Below, piece by piece: positions 16,598-24,308 of a stretch of DNA of 34,916 nt. The notes under the pieces were generated by a model. That model had not been told where the DNA came from. It worked only from the letters and a program-made list of their open reading frames with translations, and made no database searches. The stretch's first letter is position 1. Each line of letters starts with the position of its first letter. A program made the position numbers and the translations under genes. This stretch comes from Thermoplasmatales archaeon UBA509 (GTDB lineage: Archaea; Thermoplasmatota; Thermoplasmata; Thermoplasmatales; Thermoplasmataceae): NCBI GenBank assembly GCA_002498845.1, contig DAJC01000058.1, forward strand, positions 1-34,916, in the 5' to 3' direction.

Positions 16598-17386
16598 TTA
16601 TTTCCTTATATTACTAGTTATTCCTGTGATTCCTCTGGTCAACTGCTGCGAAACCCATCCACGGAACCTGATTTCATTCAACTTTTTGCTGAATGCAGCA
16701 AGTTTTGATCTTCCGACACATGGGCTGAATGTTATATCGGGATATCTTACGTCCATGAGTATGAGGGGTGCTGCTGCAGCGATCTTTGGAAAGCGATCAG
16801 TGGAACTGAATGGATCACGTATCTCCCCGGCAGCATTGCTTTCAACAACAAAGGCAATTATGGTCCTGATCTGGTTCCAGAGAAAACTCCTGGCGGTGAA
16901 GTCTATCATGAATGTTCCCCCATCTTCGCTGAGTTCAATGGACTCTATTGTCCTTACTGGATTCCGACCATCCCGTCGGGAGTAGGCAGAAAAGTCATGT
17001 GTGCCGAGAAACAGCCTGAGCTGCGGCAGAATAAGTTCTCTGTTGGGTAGGTCGTCCTGCTGCAGCATGTAGCGGTACGTCTTGTTCTCACAGTGTCTGG
17101 GATTGAAGGACTCAGCAACAGGGCTCCATGAATGGAACACCATGCTGTCAATCATGGAATTCAGCGATCCCATTATCCGTGGAGCCGGGAGATCGGTCTC
17201 AACAGTGAGCACGTTCGATAGTGCAGAAACTCCTCTGTCGGTTCTGGCAGCACTGTGTATCTCAGAGGATGTGCCGATCCTCACAAGACTTTCAGATATT
17301 GTGTCCTCAATGCTGTTTTCACCGTTTCCAGCCTGGAATCCGCTGTAATCCCATCCAAGATAGCCGAACTTTATGGCGATCCTCAT
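16598..17386 (-). CDS. truA: tRNA pseudouridine synthase A
   Basis: It converts uridines in the anticodon arm of tRNAs to pseudouridine. With the ATG at 17386 the protein has 262 residues, the normal family length. It starts MRIAIKFGYLGWDYSGFQ and has the catalytic Asp in ARTDRGVSA (D50), with NPRHCENKTYRY and FLGTHDFSAYSRRDG further on and F-L-W-N-Q-I-R in the C-terminal half. The frame is open for 47 further codons upstream, but those overlap the divergent gene and lie before the TATA box at 17410-17418, so the short form is right. First gene of the truA - MFS - lig group. Confidence 0.93.
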   Translation of the reverse strand: MRIAIKFGYLGWDYSGFQAGNGENSIEDTISESLVRIGTSSEIHSAARTDRGVSALSNVLTVETDLPAPRIMGSLNSMIDSMVFHSWSPVAESFNPRHCENKTYRYMLQQDDLPNRELILPQLRLFLGTHDFSAYSRRDGRNPVRTIESIELSEDGGTFMIDFTARSFLWNQIRTIIAFVVESNAAGEIRDPFSSTDRFPKIAAAAPLILMDVRYPDITFSPCVGRSKLAAFSKKLNEIRFRGWVSQQLTRGITGITSNIRK

Positions 17387-17409
17387 TTTCTGTGGTATAT
17401 GGCAACAGG

Positions 17410-17418
17410 TATTATTTA
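17410..17418. promoter_or_regulatory. TATA element apparently shared by truA and the GGR-like gene
   Basis: TATTATTTA on the plus strand (TAAATAATA on the minus) is centred 28 bases from the truA ATG and 23 bases from the GTG of the divergent flavoprotein gene. Both would be leaderless. The whole gap is 50 bases with no other obvious box. Confidence 0.45.
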
Positions 17419-17436
17419 CGCATAGCATGCTCCCCG

Positions 17437-18411
17437 GTGATAATAATAGCCGGTTCAGGCGTGGCTGGTTCATATCTTGCAAGGAGACTTTCCACAACGG
17501 GAGTCGAATTGAGGCTGTATGACCCAAAAAAACCTGGATTCAGGATTCCATGCGGTTACGCAACAAACAAATTCAATTTCAGGAAATATGCAGAGCTTGC
17601 TGGGTTGGATGGCGATTCATATATCCAGAGAAGAGCTGATTCGGTAATACTCACAGGCGACGGTATGCCGGAAATGCACTTTCCATCCAGGGGACTGTGC
17701 ACAGTAGACAAGAACAGGCTTGAGGCTGACCTTGTGTCTACAGTCGGTGTTGAAAGGAGAATGGCGCCACTGCCTGGAGAGGATGACATACTGGTGGATG
17801 CCACCGGGATTTCAAGGCACTATCTTGGTGCAGCCCCTGAGGACTTCACGATGCATACCACAGAATACCTTTCCGGATCAGCCAGCCATGAAGAATTTTA
17901 TTTCAGGTATTTTCCCGGAGGACATGGCTATTACTGGGAATTTCCTTTGGAGCAGGGCTACCACGTGGGAGCAGGCTCAGATTCAACGGGTCTCATAATG
18001 AAGAGCCTTGAAAATATTGATCATTCGGCCATAATGGCCAGGGATCTGAGGCTCAGGCCTCTTTTCAGCAGAATGTTCAGCGGAAGAGCTGTGGGTGTTG
18101 GTGAATCAATCGGTACTGTGAGCCCCATAACCGGTGAAGGCATACTTCCCTCAATTGAGTGCGCAGAAATACTGTACCAGACCCTATGCCATGAAACAGA
18201 ACTCCAGGAGATAAAGATAAAGTACGGAAATGCCGTAAGAAGGAAATTCGGCCACTACGAGAAGCTCTTTTCGCTCCTCATGGATGCCAGAAACGGGAAG
18301 ATGGCAAAACCGGCCAATATCGCAGCCATACCGGCGGTGAAGAGAGACTTCAGGAATTTCGGTATTGACCTGGGCATTGTCCGTGTGTTGAGGGAACTTT
18401 TTATCAGATGA
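17437..18411 (+). CDS. Geranylgeranyl-reductase-family FAD-dependent oxidoreductase (short form)
   Basis: A flavoprotein of 324 residues starting at GTG 17437, so that the FAD-binding motif IIIAGSGVAGSYLARRL is at the very N-terminus. The frame is open 72 codons further up, but that part overlaps truA and precedes the TATA box. RIPCGYATNKFNF and the later GVGESIGTVSPITGEGILPS, a FAD-binding box with an unusual E-S-I, are typical of geranylgeranyl reductases, which saturate isoprenoid chains of archaeal lipids. It is shorter than the usual archaeal enzyme (about 390-400 residues), so it may be a paralogue acting on another polyprenyl substrate. Its last 8 bases overlap the convergent aldolase/SDR gene. 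Confidence 0.75.
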   Translation: MIIIAGSGVAGSYLARRLSTTGVELRLYDPKKPGFRIPCGYATNKFNFRKYAELAGLDGDSYIQRRADSVILTGDGMPEMHFPSRGLCTVDKNRLEADLVSTVGVERRMAPLPGEDDILVDATGISRHYLGAAPEDFTMHTTEYLSGSASHEEFYFRYFPGGHGYYWEFPLEQGYHVGAGSDSTGLIMKSLENIDHSAIMARDLRLRPLFSRMFSGRAVGVGESIGTVSPITGEGILPSIECAEILYQTLCHETELQEIKIKYGNAVRRKFGHYEKLFSLLMDARNGKMAKPANIAAIPAVKRDFRNFGIDLGIVRVLRELFIR

Positions 18412-20380
18412 TTCCGCCATCTATTGGTATCATTGCATCTGTTGTGGCTCCAAAAGCATCCTCATTTATCAGGGCAAGGACAACGTTTGCGACGTGATCG
18501 GGCAGCACTTCCCTTCTCAGCAGATTCTGGGTCTTGTACTGTTCAACGGTCTGTCCCTTTGCCTTAGCCCTGGCTTCAAGGACGCCATTTTCCCAGATCT
18601 TGGAACCCCTGAATATCTTGTCAGGATTGACTATGTTTGCCCTGATTCCATATTTCCCACCTTCCTTGGCAACGTAATGGCATACGTGGGCTGCAAATGC
18701 CTTTGTGGATCCGTATGACAGCATTCCGGGGCCCGGATTTGTGAGATTCTTGGTTATGTTGAAAACCATGTTGCCCCCAATGTTCTGTGCCTTCATGATC
18801 TTGAATGCCTCACGTGTCATCAGGAATGTGCCTCTGGCATTAACCCTGTAATGGAGGTCAAGATCCTGGACAGTTGTATCTTCAATGAGGCTGCTCTTGA
18901 GCACACCCGCATTGTTGAACAGCATGTCCACGCCACCGAACTCCAGCACTGCATTCCTGTAAGCTTTCTCCACGGCCTCTTCGCTGGAGATGTCAATGAC
19001 AGCGGGGATTACTGGATTTCCTGATTCAGTTCCCAGTGTCTTTGAAACGCTGGTGACATCCGGATCCAGATCGCAGGCAATGACTGCTGAACCGTTCATG
19101 GCAAGTTTCCTGGCAACCTCCAGGCCGATTCCGCTGGCCGCTCCTGTGACCACCGATACATGACCCTCAAGAGGGCGTGGGTGGAATTTCTTCAGCTTGG
19201 CTTCCTCCAGAGGCCAGTATTCCATTTCATACGCCTCCTTCCGGGATATGAATGAGTTACCTCCGAGCCTCATTGCCCTGGCATTCACCAGCAGGGAGTG
19301 TCTCATCTGGTCCATTGCAATTGACGCTTCTCGGGAATTTATACCGGCTGTAATGAGTCCGTATCCCCTTATGACAATGCATGAAGGATATGGGTCATGC
19401 ATGGGGAATCCCCTGACATATTCCTCGTACTCTTTTCGGTATTTTGCTGCATATTCATCAATCACGTCAGCTGATCTGGACACATGGTCAATGTAGGCAT
19501 AATCAAACTTTGTCCTGATGAGCATATCTGGAGTTGCAGGTCCGTTGGTGGCCAGCTTCTCTGCCTCTCCCGACATGGATATCTTCAATGAAGCCTCATC
19601 TGTCGCAATCTTCAGAACTTTCCTGGTTGATCTGGACAGGAGTCCACGGATTGTGGGAAGCAATGATTCCACAGCTGCGGGATCGACCCTGTCATATTTC
19701 TTCGGGAAAAGATCTGTGCCTTTCAGCTTTCCATTGATGTATTTATCCGCCGCAGAAACTATCTCCATATGGCGGTCGTAGCTCTCCTTTCCGCTTTCGC
19801 CGAAGGTGAAGAGGCCGTGGCGTGAAAGCACAATTCCCTTTATTTCTGGCCCCATTGATTCTATTGTCTCCAGAAGAGCCCTTGCAAGCTTGAAGCCCGG
19901 TGGGATGTACGGTATCACCATTACATTTCCAAGTATGTTCTTTATCTCGTCAGGCTTCATTGTGGTGTTTGTGATGGACAGTATTGCGTCAGAATGCGAG
20001 TGATCTACATAGGCGTGCGGTATGAAGGCATGCAGGAATGATTCCACGCTTGGAGAGGATTCAGAAGGGTCAACCATGCTCTTCCGCATATATGCAACCA
20101 TTTCCTCATCGGACATTTCCTTAATTTTCCTTGCGGCCAGGAGATCGTCCATCCTGAGGCCGGTGAAGCCTCTCTCCGTGATGGTGGCAAGATCCGATCC
20201 GCTCCCCTTCACCCTGAGGACATGGATATCCCTTCCAGTATGATCCTTCTCCGTTACCTTTACTGAGGTGTTGCCGCCCCCATGCAGCACAAGGGAGGAA
20301 TCCCCGCCCAGAAGTCTTGAATAATAAACTCGCTCTTCCAGCGGTGAGTTGAATGTTATTCCTTTGCGTTCTTCAGCCAT
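18404..20380 (-). CDS. Bifunctional class II aldolase / short-chain dehydrogenase
   Basis: A 658-residue fusion. The N-terminal part (about 1-400) is a class II aldolase/adducin domain with GGGNTSVKV and zinc-ligand His residues in H-A-Y-V-D-H-S-H. The C-terminal part (about 405-658) is a short-chain dehydrogenase with the NAD(P) motif TGAASGIG (G413-G419), N-N-A-G and the active-site Y556-x3-K560. Such fusions (YuxG type) split a sugar phosphate such as rhamnulose-1-phosphate and reduce or oxidise the aldehyde formed. The substrate here is uncertain. A TATA box at 20402-20413 (TTTAATTAAATA) lies about 27 bases before the ATG, so the mRNA is probably leaderless. Confidence 0.87.
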   Translation of the reverse strand: MAEERKGITFNSPLEERVYYSRLLGGDSSLVLHGGGNTSVKVTEKDHTGRDIHVLRVKGSGSDLATITERGFTGLRMDDLLAARKIKEMSDEEMVAYMRKSMVDPSESSPSVESFLHAFIPHAYVDHSHSDAILSITNTTMKPDEIKNILGNVMVIPYIPPGFKLARALLETIESMGPEIKGIVLSRHGLFTFGESGKESYDRHMEIVSAADKYINGKLKGTDLFPKKYDRVDPAAVESLLPTIRGLLSRSTRKVLKIATDEASLKISMSGEAEKLATNGPATPDMLIRTKFDYAYIDHVSRSADVIDEYAAKYRKEYEEYVRGFPMHDPYPSCIVIRGYGLITAGINSREASIAMDQMRHSLLVNARAMRLGGNSFISRKEAYEMEYWPLEEAKLKKFHPRPLEGHVSVVTGAASGIGLEVARKLAMNGSAVIACDLDPDVTSVSKTLGTESGNPVIPAVIDISSEEAVEKAYRNAVLEFGGVDMLFNNAGVLKSSLIEDTTVQDLDLHYRVNARGTFLMTREAFKIMKAQNIGGNMVFNITKNLTNPGPGMLSYGSTKAFAAHVCHYVAKEGGKYGIRANIVNPDKIFRGSKIWENGVLEARAKAKGQTVEQYKTQNLLRREVLPDHVANVVLALINEDAFGATTDAMIPIDGGII

Positions 20381-20448
20381 ACTGCCGAAATGCCTGTTAT
20401 GTTTAATTAAATATCGAAAGAGGAAATCCTGGGAACTGGCTGAAGCAA

Positions 20449-23199
20449 TCAGGATGAGGGCTTCAGCGTTATGACGGGCCTACCGGGCCATGCGATCTTT
20501 TTCCCCGGTATGGGAGAATTCTCGCTTATATTGACCTGGCACTGGAAGGTCTTCTCAAGGTAGGTGAGGCTTTCCCTGAGGATGGCTGCCTCTCCGCTGA
20601 CAGAGGTGTCAATATTCCTTTTGTTCTTCATGTAATCCCCAATGAATGGCTTCAGGCGTGGCGTTGCTTCCGATGCCCGATTTTCTGCCAGCAGTAAGGC
20701 CAGTTTCCTCATTTCACTTCCGCATACGCTGATTTCTATTACTGCAGGATTTATGGATGTTGCCTTCATTATGTCCCTTACGTCCTGTATAACCTTCTGC
20801 AGGTACTTTTCTGCTGACAGGATCTCATGATCAACAGGCCCGGAATTGTCTTTATCCATTATTGTAGTGCTCACAAACCCCTCTTTTCCCATGGATTCCC
20901 ATAGTTCTTCGCAGGTGTGAGGTATCACCGGTGCCAGCGCCTGGATCCAGCGGTCCAGAATGCGTGAGACAGCATATCCTGTATTTCCGCCTCTCTGTTC
21001 CACATACCTGATGTCATTCATGACCTCATAGAATATGGAGATGATTGCACCCCTCAGATCGAAATTCTCCATGCCCTGGAAATATTCCCCGAGATGCTGG
21101 TTGAACCTTGATTCGAACCAGTTCTCAATCTGGGTGGAGATGAATCCGGGTTCATGCTGGCGGTTGGAAACAAGGGCAAGGAAGGTCTCATACTTCTTCC
21201 TGACAGCCTGGATTTCGTCCTCATTCCAGTCAAGCGTTGACGCAATGTCTGCATTGACTGCAACAAAGAGCCTGTAAAGATCGGCCGAATAACGGTGCGA
21301 TATCCTGAGAAGTGATATTGCATTTCCCTTGCTCTTGGAGATCTTGGCGCCGTTTGATATTACAAGCCCGGATATTATGAGGCCCCTGGGCTGCAGATTT
21401 TCCGGGAACAGGGCAGCATGGTTCATAACATAAAATGACAGGTGGTTGCTCAGGTGTGGGTGGGCCGTGAGCCTTATGTCCACGCCGTACCAGTATTCAA
21501 GGCTCCTTCTGGCTTCCCTGGCAAGATCCTGAACAGCCTCATCATATTCTGCCAGCAAACTCCTGTCCCCTGAGCCGTAGATGAATTCCATGATTCCCTC
21601 CGGTATCCTGCCAAGCAGCCGGAATATCTCCTTGAGCTGGGTTGAATTTGTGTAAACTGCAGGATATATTGTGGAATCGGACAGGGACTCTATGACCCAT
21701 TCCCTGTTAAAGGGAAGTCTGGTTCCTATGCCTCTCCGGCGTGCGCATGGTCTTTCTCGTAGCCAGTCTATTGCGTCGTTCATTGCGTTCCTGTAGAATT
21801 CGGGGTAGTAGAACATCCTTCCCACAAGTTCATGGGAGAGTTTCTTCCACCATGGAACTGAATAATCTATGAACCACTGATCCTTCATGACTGCAACCAC
21901 AACCTTTGATCCCGCGCGGGTTGTGGCATGCCGCGAGGTCTCATAGAAAATGAAGCCGAGTTTCTCCTGGAAAAGGTCGCCCTTAATGGAGTCCCTTGCC
22001 TGCTGTACGGTCATTCCTGAATATTTTCCGTTTTCGCCATTCATCCTTCCAGAATAGAATTCTTCCCTGTACAGCCTCTGGGTTGCCTCCCTGATGAGAT
22101 CAGAATCATTTATTCCCTTTATGCCGGTCTGGGAAACAAGTGACTGAACTGTGATTCCCGGATCAGATAAAACATCGATAACTGTAACCGGGTCAACATT
22201 TATTGAGTACTCCTTCATGGCAACAAAATCCCATACCGCATGCCCCGGAACGGAATACACGACGCCTGTGCCGTTGTCAGGGTCAACAAACTCTGCCTGG
22301 TACACCCTCAGTTTCCTGCCGCTGAAGGGTGCGGTAAATTCCTGGGAGAGAATCTGAGAATTCCGGATGCTTCCAATTACCGTGATATCGTCATGCTGCA
22401 GTGCAAGCTTTTCAGAGGCTTCCCTGGAAACCGCAAATTTCTCGCCATCCATCTCAACAAGGACATAGTCACCGGACGGTGAAATCCAGAGGTTTGTTAT
22501 GCCGAATATTGTTTCGGGCCTCAGGGAGGCAGCCACCAGTGAATACTCATTTCCCTTGAAGATCACGGCTGTATACTCCTCAATGGTGACCTTGTCTATG
22601 TCGCCATCGCTGATGTCGTCCTCACCCACTGCATTCTGATCGTCAACACTGTACAGGACAGGATATTTGCCACTTTTTATGAGCCCCCTGTCATGAAGCC
22701 TGTTGAACTGCCATACAACAAAGTCCTGGTAAAATGGATCTGCTGAGGTGAAACGCCTGGTCCAGTCCATTGAATATCCGAGGCTTGTGAAATCCTTTAT
22801 TATTCTCTCCGAAAAGTACGCAGCAATATTCTCCGGCTTCCTGAACGATTCTATTATGGAGTCAATGTTCTCAGGTTCTTCATATTCGGACAGGTTTTCA
22901 CGGTACTGTTTTATGGTCTTCTCATCATTGAGGCGGATTCTCTCAGAAAAGGCAAGAATCGGGGTGCCACTCTGGTGGAAAGCCATGGGGAAGAGAACGT
23001 TGTATCCTGTCATTCTCCTGTACCTTGCAATTATGTCAGCCAGAGTGTACGTCCTTCCGTGGCCAACATGCAGTGGTCCGTTGGTATATGGCCATGGCAC
23101 AGTTATCATGAATTTTTTTCTTGCAGGGTCCATATCTGGCTCAAAAACATGGGATTCGGCCCACCTTTTCTGCCACTTCTCCTCGATGGACTGGTCCAT
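20449..23199 (-). CDS. leuS: Leucyl-tRNA synthetase
   Basis: It charges tRNA-Leu. The class I synthetase has 916 residues, in the range of archaeal/eukaryal LeuRS. The HIGH motif is HVGH (44-47) in PWPYTNGPLHVGHGR, and the KMSKS loop is KISKS (619-623). A large insertion between them is the CP1 editing domain, followed by the C-terminal anticodon-binding helices. It starts 3 bases after the stop of pdaD, so the two are surely cotranscribed, with pdaD first. Confidence 0.95.
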   Translation of the reverse strand: MDQSIEEKWQKRWAESHVFEPDMDPARKKFMITVPWPYTNGPLHVGHGRTYTLADIIARYRRMTGYNVLFPMAFHQSGTPILAFSERIRLNDEKTIKQYRENLSEYEEPENIDSIIESFRKPENIAAYFSERIIKDFTSLGYSMDWTRRFTSADPFYQDFVVWQFNRLHDRGLIKSGKYPVLYSVDDQNAVGEDDISDGDIDKVTIEEYTAVIFKGNEYSLVAASLRPETIFGITNLWISPSGDYVLVEMDGEKFAVSREASEKLALQHDDITVIGSIRNSQILSQEFTAPFSGRKLRVYQAEFVDPDNGTGVVYSVPGHAVWDFVAMKEYSINVDPVTVIDVLSDPGITVQSLVSQTGIKGINDSDLIREATQRLYREEFYSGRMNGENGKYSGMTVQQARDSIKGDLFQEKLGFIFYETSRHATTRAGSKVVVAVMKDQWFIDYSVPWWKKLSHELVGRMFYYPEFYRNAMNDAIDWLRERPCARRRGIGTRLPFNREWVIESLSDSTIYPAVYTNSTQLKEIFRLLGRIPEGIMEFIYGSGDRSLLAEYDEAVQDLAREARRSLEYWYGVDIRLTAHPHLSNHLSFYVMNHAALFPENLQPRGLIISGLVISNGAKISKSKGNAISLLRISHRYSADLYRLFVAVNADIASTLDWNEDEIQAVRKKYETFLALVSNRQHEPGFISTQIENWFESRFNQHLGEYFQGMENFDLRGAIISIFYEVMNDIRYVEQRGGNTGYAVSRILDRWIQALAPVIPHTCEELWESMGKEGFVSTTIMDKDNSGPVDHEILSAEKYLQKVIQDVRDIMKATSINPAVIEISVCGSEMRKLALLLAENRASEATPRLKPFIGDYMKNKRNIDTSVSGEAAILRESLTYLEKTFQCQVNISENSPIPGKKIAWPGRPVITLKPSS

Positions 23200-23202
23200 T
23201 TC

Positions 23203-23754
23203 TTACTCCTCTACGATCAGGACAGCTGCAGCTATTACAGTTGTCCATTCACCAGGTTTCATAACAACAGCGGTGGAACATATGTTCTTTGTTGTCAGTA
23301 TTCTGTTCTCCAGAACGTATTCCTCCTTCTCCTGGTTCCAGATCAGCTTGTCGGTTGTACCCATGGTGCTGGCAAGCATTTCTGCAGCGAGTTTCTCTGC
23401 AAAGTATCCGGCTGTTTTCTCGGTCTCGCCGAAACTGTGGTGCTCGCTGAGATATCCCCACCTGCTCCTGTCCGTTGGTATGGCATAACCTATTGCTGCA
23501 GAAATCATCCTGTTAAGCTCATCCGATGAATTTCTTGCAAGAACAGTGAAAAGAATCTGCCCGGGAGACAGAAGTCTGAGCCCCTGCTCCCTGGTAACAG
23601 TTTCCGCAAATGGCGGGAAGATGGAGCTTATGCCAACCAGGTTGAATGGCGCAATTCCTCCATCCCTGAGCGCTTCCTCAAAGGACTGCAGCTGGCTCTG
23701 TCCTCTCCCCACTCCCCGTGTGAAGAAGATTTTCTTCGGAACAAGACTAGTCAT
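23203..23754 (-). CDS. pdaD: Pyruvoyl-dependent arginine decarboxylase
   Basis: It decarboxylates arginine to agmatine, the first step of archaeal polyamine synthesis and the source of agmatine used on tRNA-Ile. The proenzyme of 183 residues cleaves itself at a Ser-Ser bond, turning the second Ser into the pyruvoyl group; the site is in VGISSIFPP (S43-S44). F-F-T-R-G-V-G at the start and the SEHHSFGET segment near residue 110 are family marks. A TATA-like box at 23774-23784 lies about 24 bases before the ATG, suggesting a leaderless mRNA that continues into leuS. Confidence 0.92.
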   Translation of the reverse strand: MTSLVPKKIFFTRGVGRGQSQLQSFEEALRDGGIAPFNLVGISSIFPPFAETVTREQGLRLLSPGQILFTVLARNSSDELNRMISAAIGYAIPTDRSRWGYLSEHHSFGETEKTAGYFAEKLAAEMLASTMGTTDKLIWNQEKEEYVLENRILTTKNICSTAVVMKPGEWTTVIAAAVLIVEE

Positions 23755-23861
23755 TGGTAGGGTTATGTCATTTCAATTAAAATCTTGATCATTGCAGGAG
23801 ATGAATAGCTGCATGCCTGTTAAGCAGGCACTGACCAGCCATCCGGTAGAGAGGCAATGCT

Positions 23862-24269
23862 TCATATGTCAAAAACTATGGTGCCGTAACCCTCGGCTGG
23901 ACGCAGTACCAGCCTGTGGAATGTTGGAGCCTTGATGACGTAGTCGTACCTGAATCGTGAATTGATTCTGTATCCTGTGAGCAGTACCTGTGTTTCTCCG
24001 GGTATAATACCTTCAGGGAAACTGGCATTGCTGTAGAGTTCCGATTGAGCCTCAAAGTAATAAAGCACGCGGGAGAGGATGGTGTACAGGATAAGTTCGT
24101 TTCCTGTCTCGGCTATGATCTCTTTTCTGGAAACGTGGAGGTGCCTGCCTGGCTGGCGCCCCATAAGCCTTGCCATGCCCGCAACAGCGGAAGAAAATAA
24201 CTCCTCAAATGTAGATCCGTAAAACCTGAGGCCCACATCGCCTGTATGGTCAAAAATCTCGTATTGCAA
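23862..24269 (-). CDS. Archease (RtcB RNA-ligase activating protein)
   Basis: A 135-residue protein beginning with the archease signature E-I-F-D-H-T-G-D-V-G, where the family usually has D-H-T-A-D-I-G. It continues with a helix of the type F-x-x-A-V-A-G-M-A-R-L-M and ends in a short beta strand, as in the family. Archease helps the tRNA ligase RtcB through repeated guanylylation; rtcB is not in this window. The start is TTG at 24269. No ATG or GTG fits, and a strong TATA box (24287-24298) lies 23 bases before it, so this seems a leaderless gene starting with TTG. The tetraether synthase gene ends 39 bases upstream. Confidence 0.85.
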   Translation of the reverse strand: MQYEIFDHTGDVGLRFYGSTFEELFSSAVAGMARLMGRQPGRHLHVSRKEIIAETGNELILYTILSRVLYYFEAQSELYSNASFPEGIIPGETQVLLTGYRINSRFRYDYVIKAPTFHRLVLRPAEGYGTIVFDI

Positions 24270-24286
24270 TTGAGTAAAGGTATTGG

Positions 24287-24298
24287 TATTTAAAAATA
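24287..24298 (-). promoter_or_regulatory. TATA box of the archease gene
   Basis: TATTTTTAAATA on the minus strand is centred about 23 bases before the TTG start. It shows that archease has its own promoter, distinct from the tetraether synthase gene upstream. Confidence 0.5.
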
Positions 24299-24308
24299 AA
24301 ATTTGGGA

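Noticed and set aside
22748..23529. Two long plus-strand ORFs over leuS and pdaD
   Set aside because: Both are antisense shadows of well-conserved genes, including the HIGH motif region of LeuRS.
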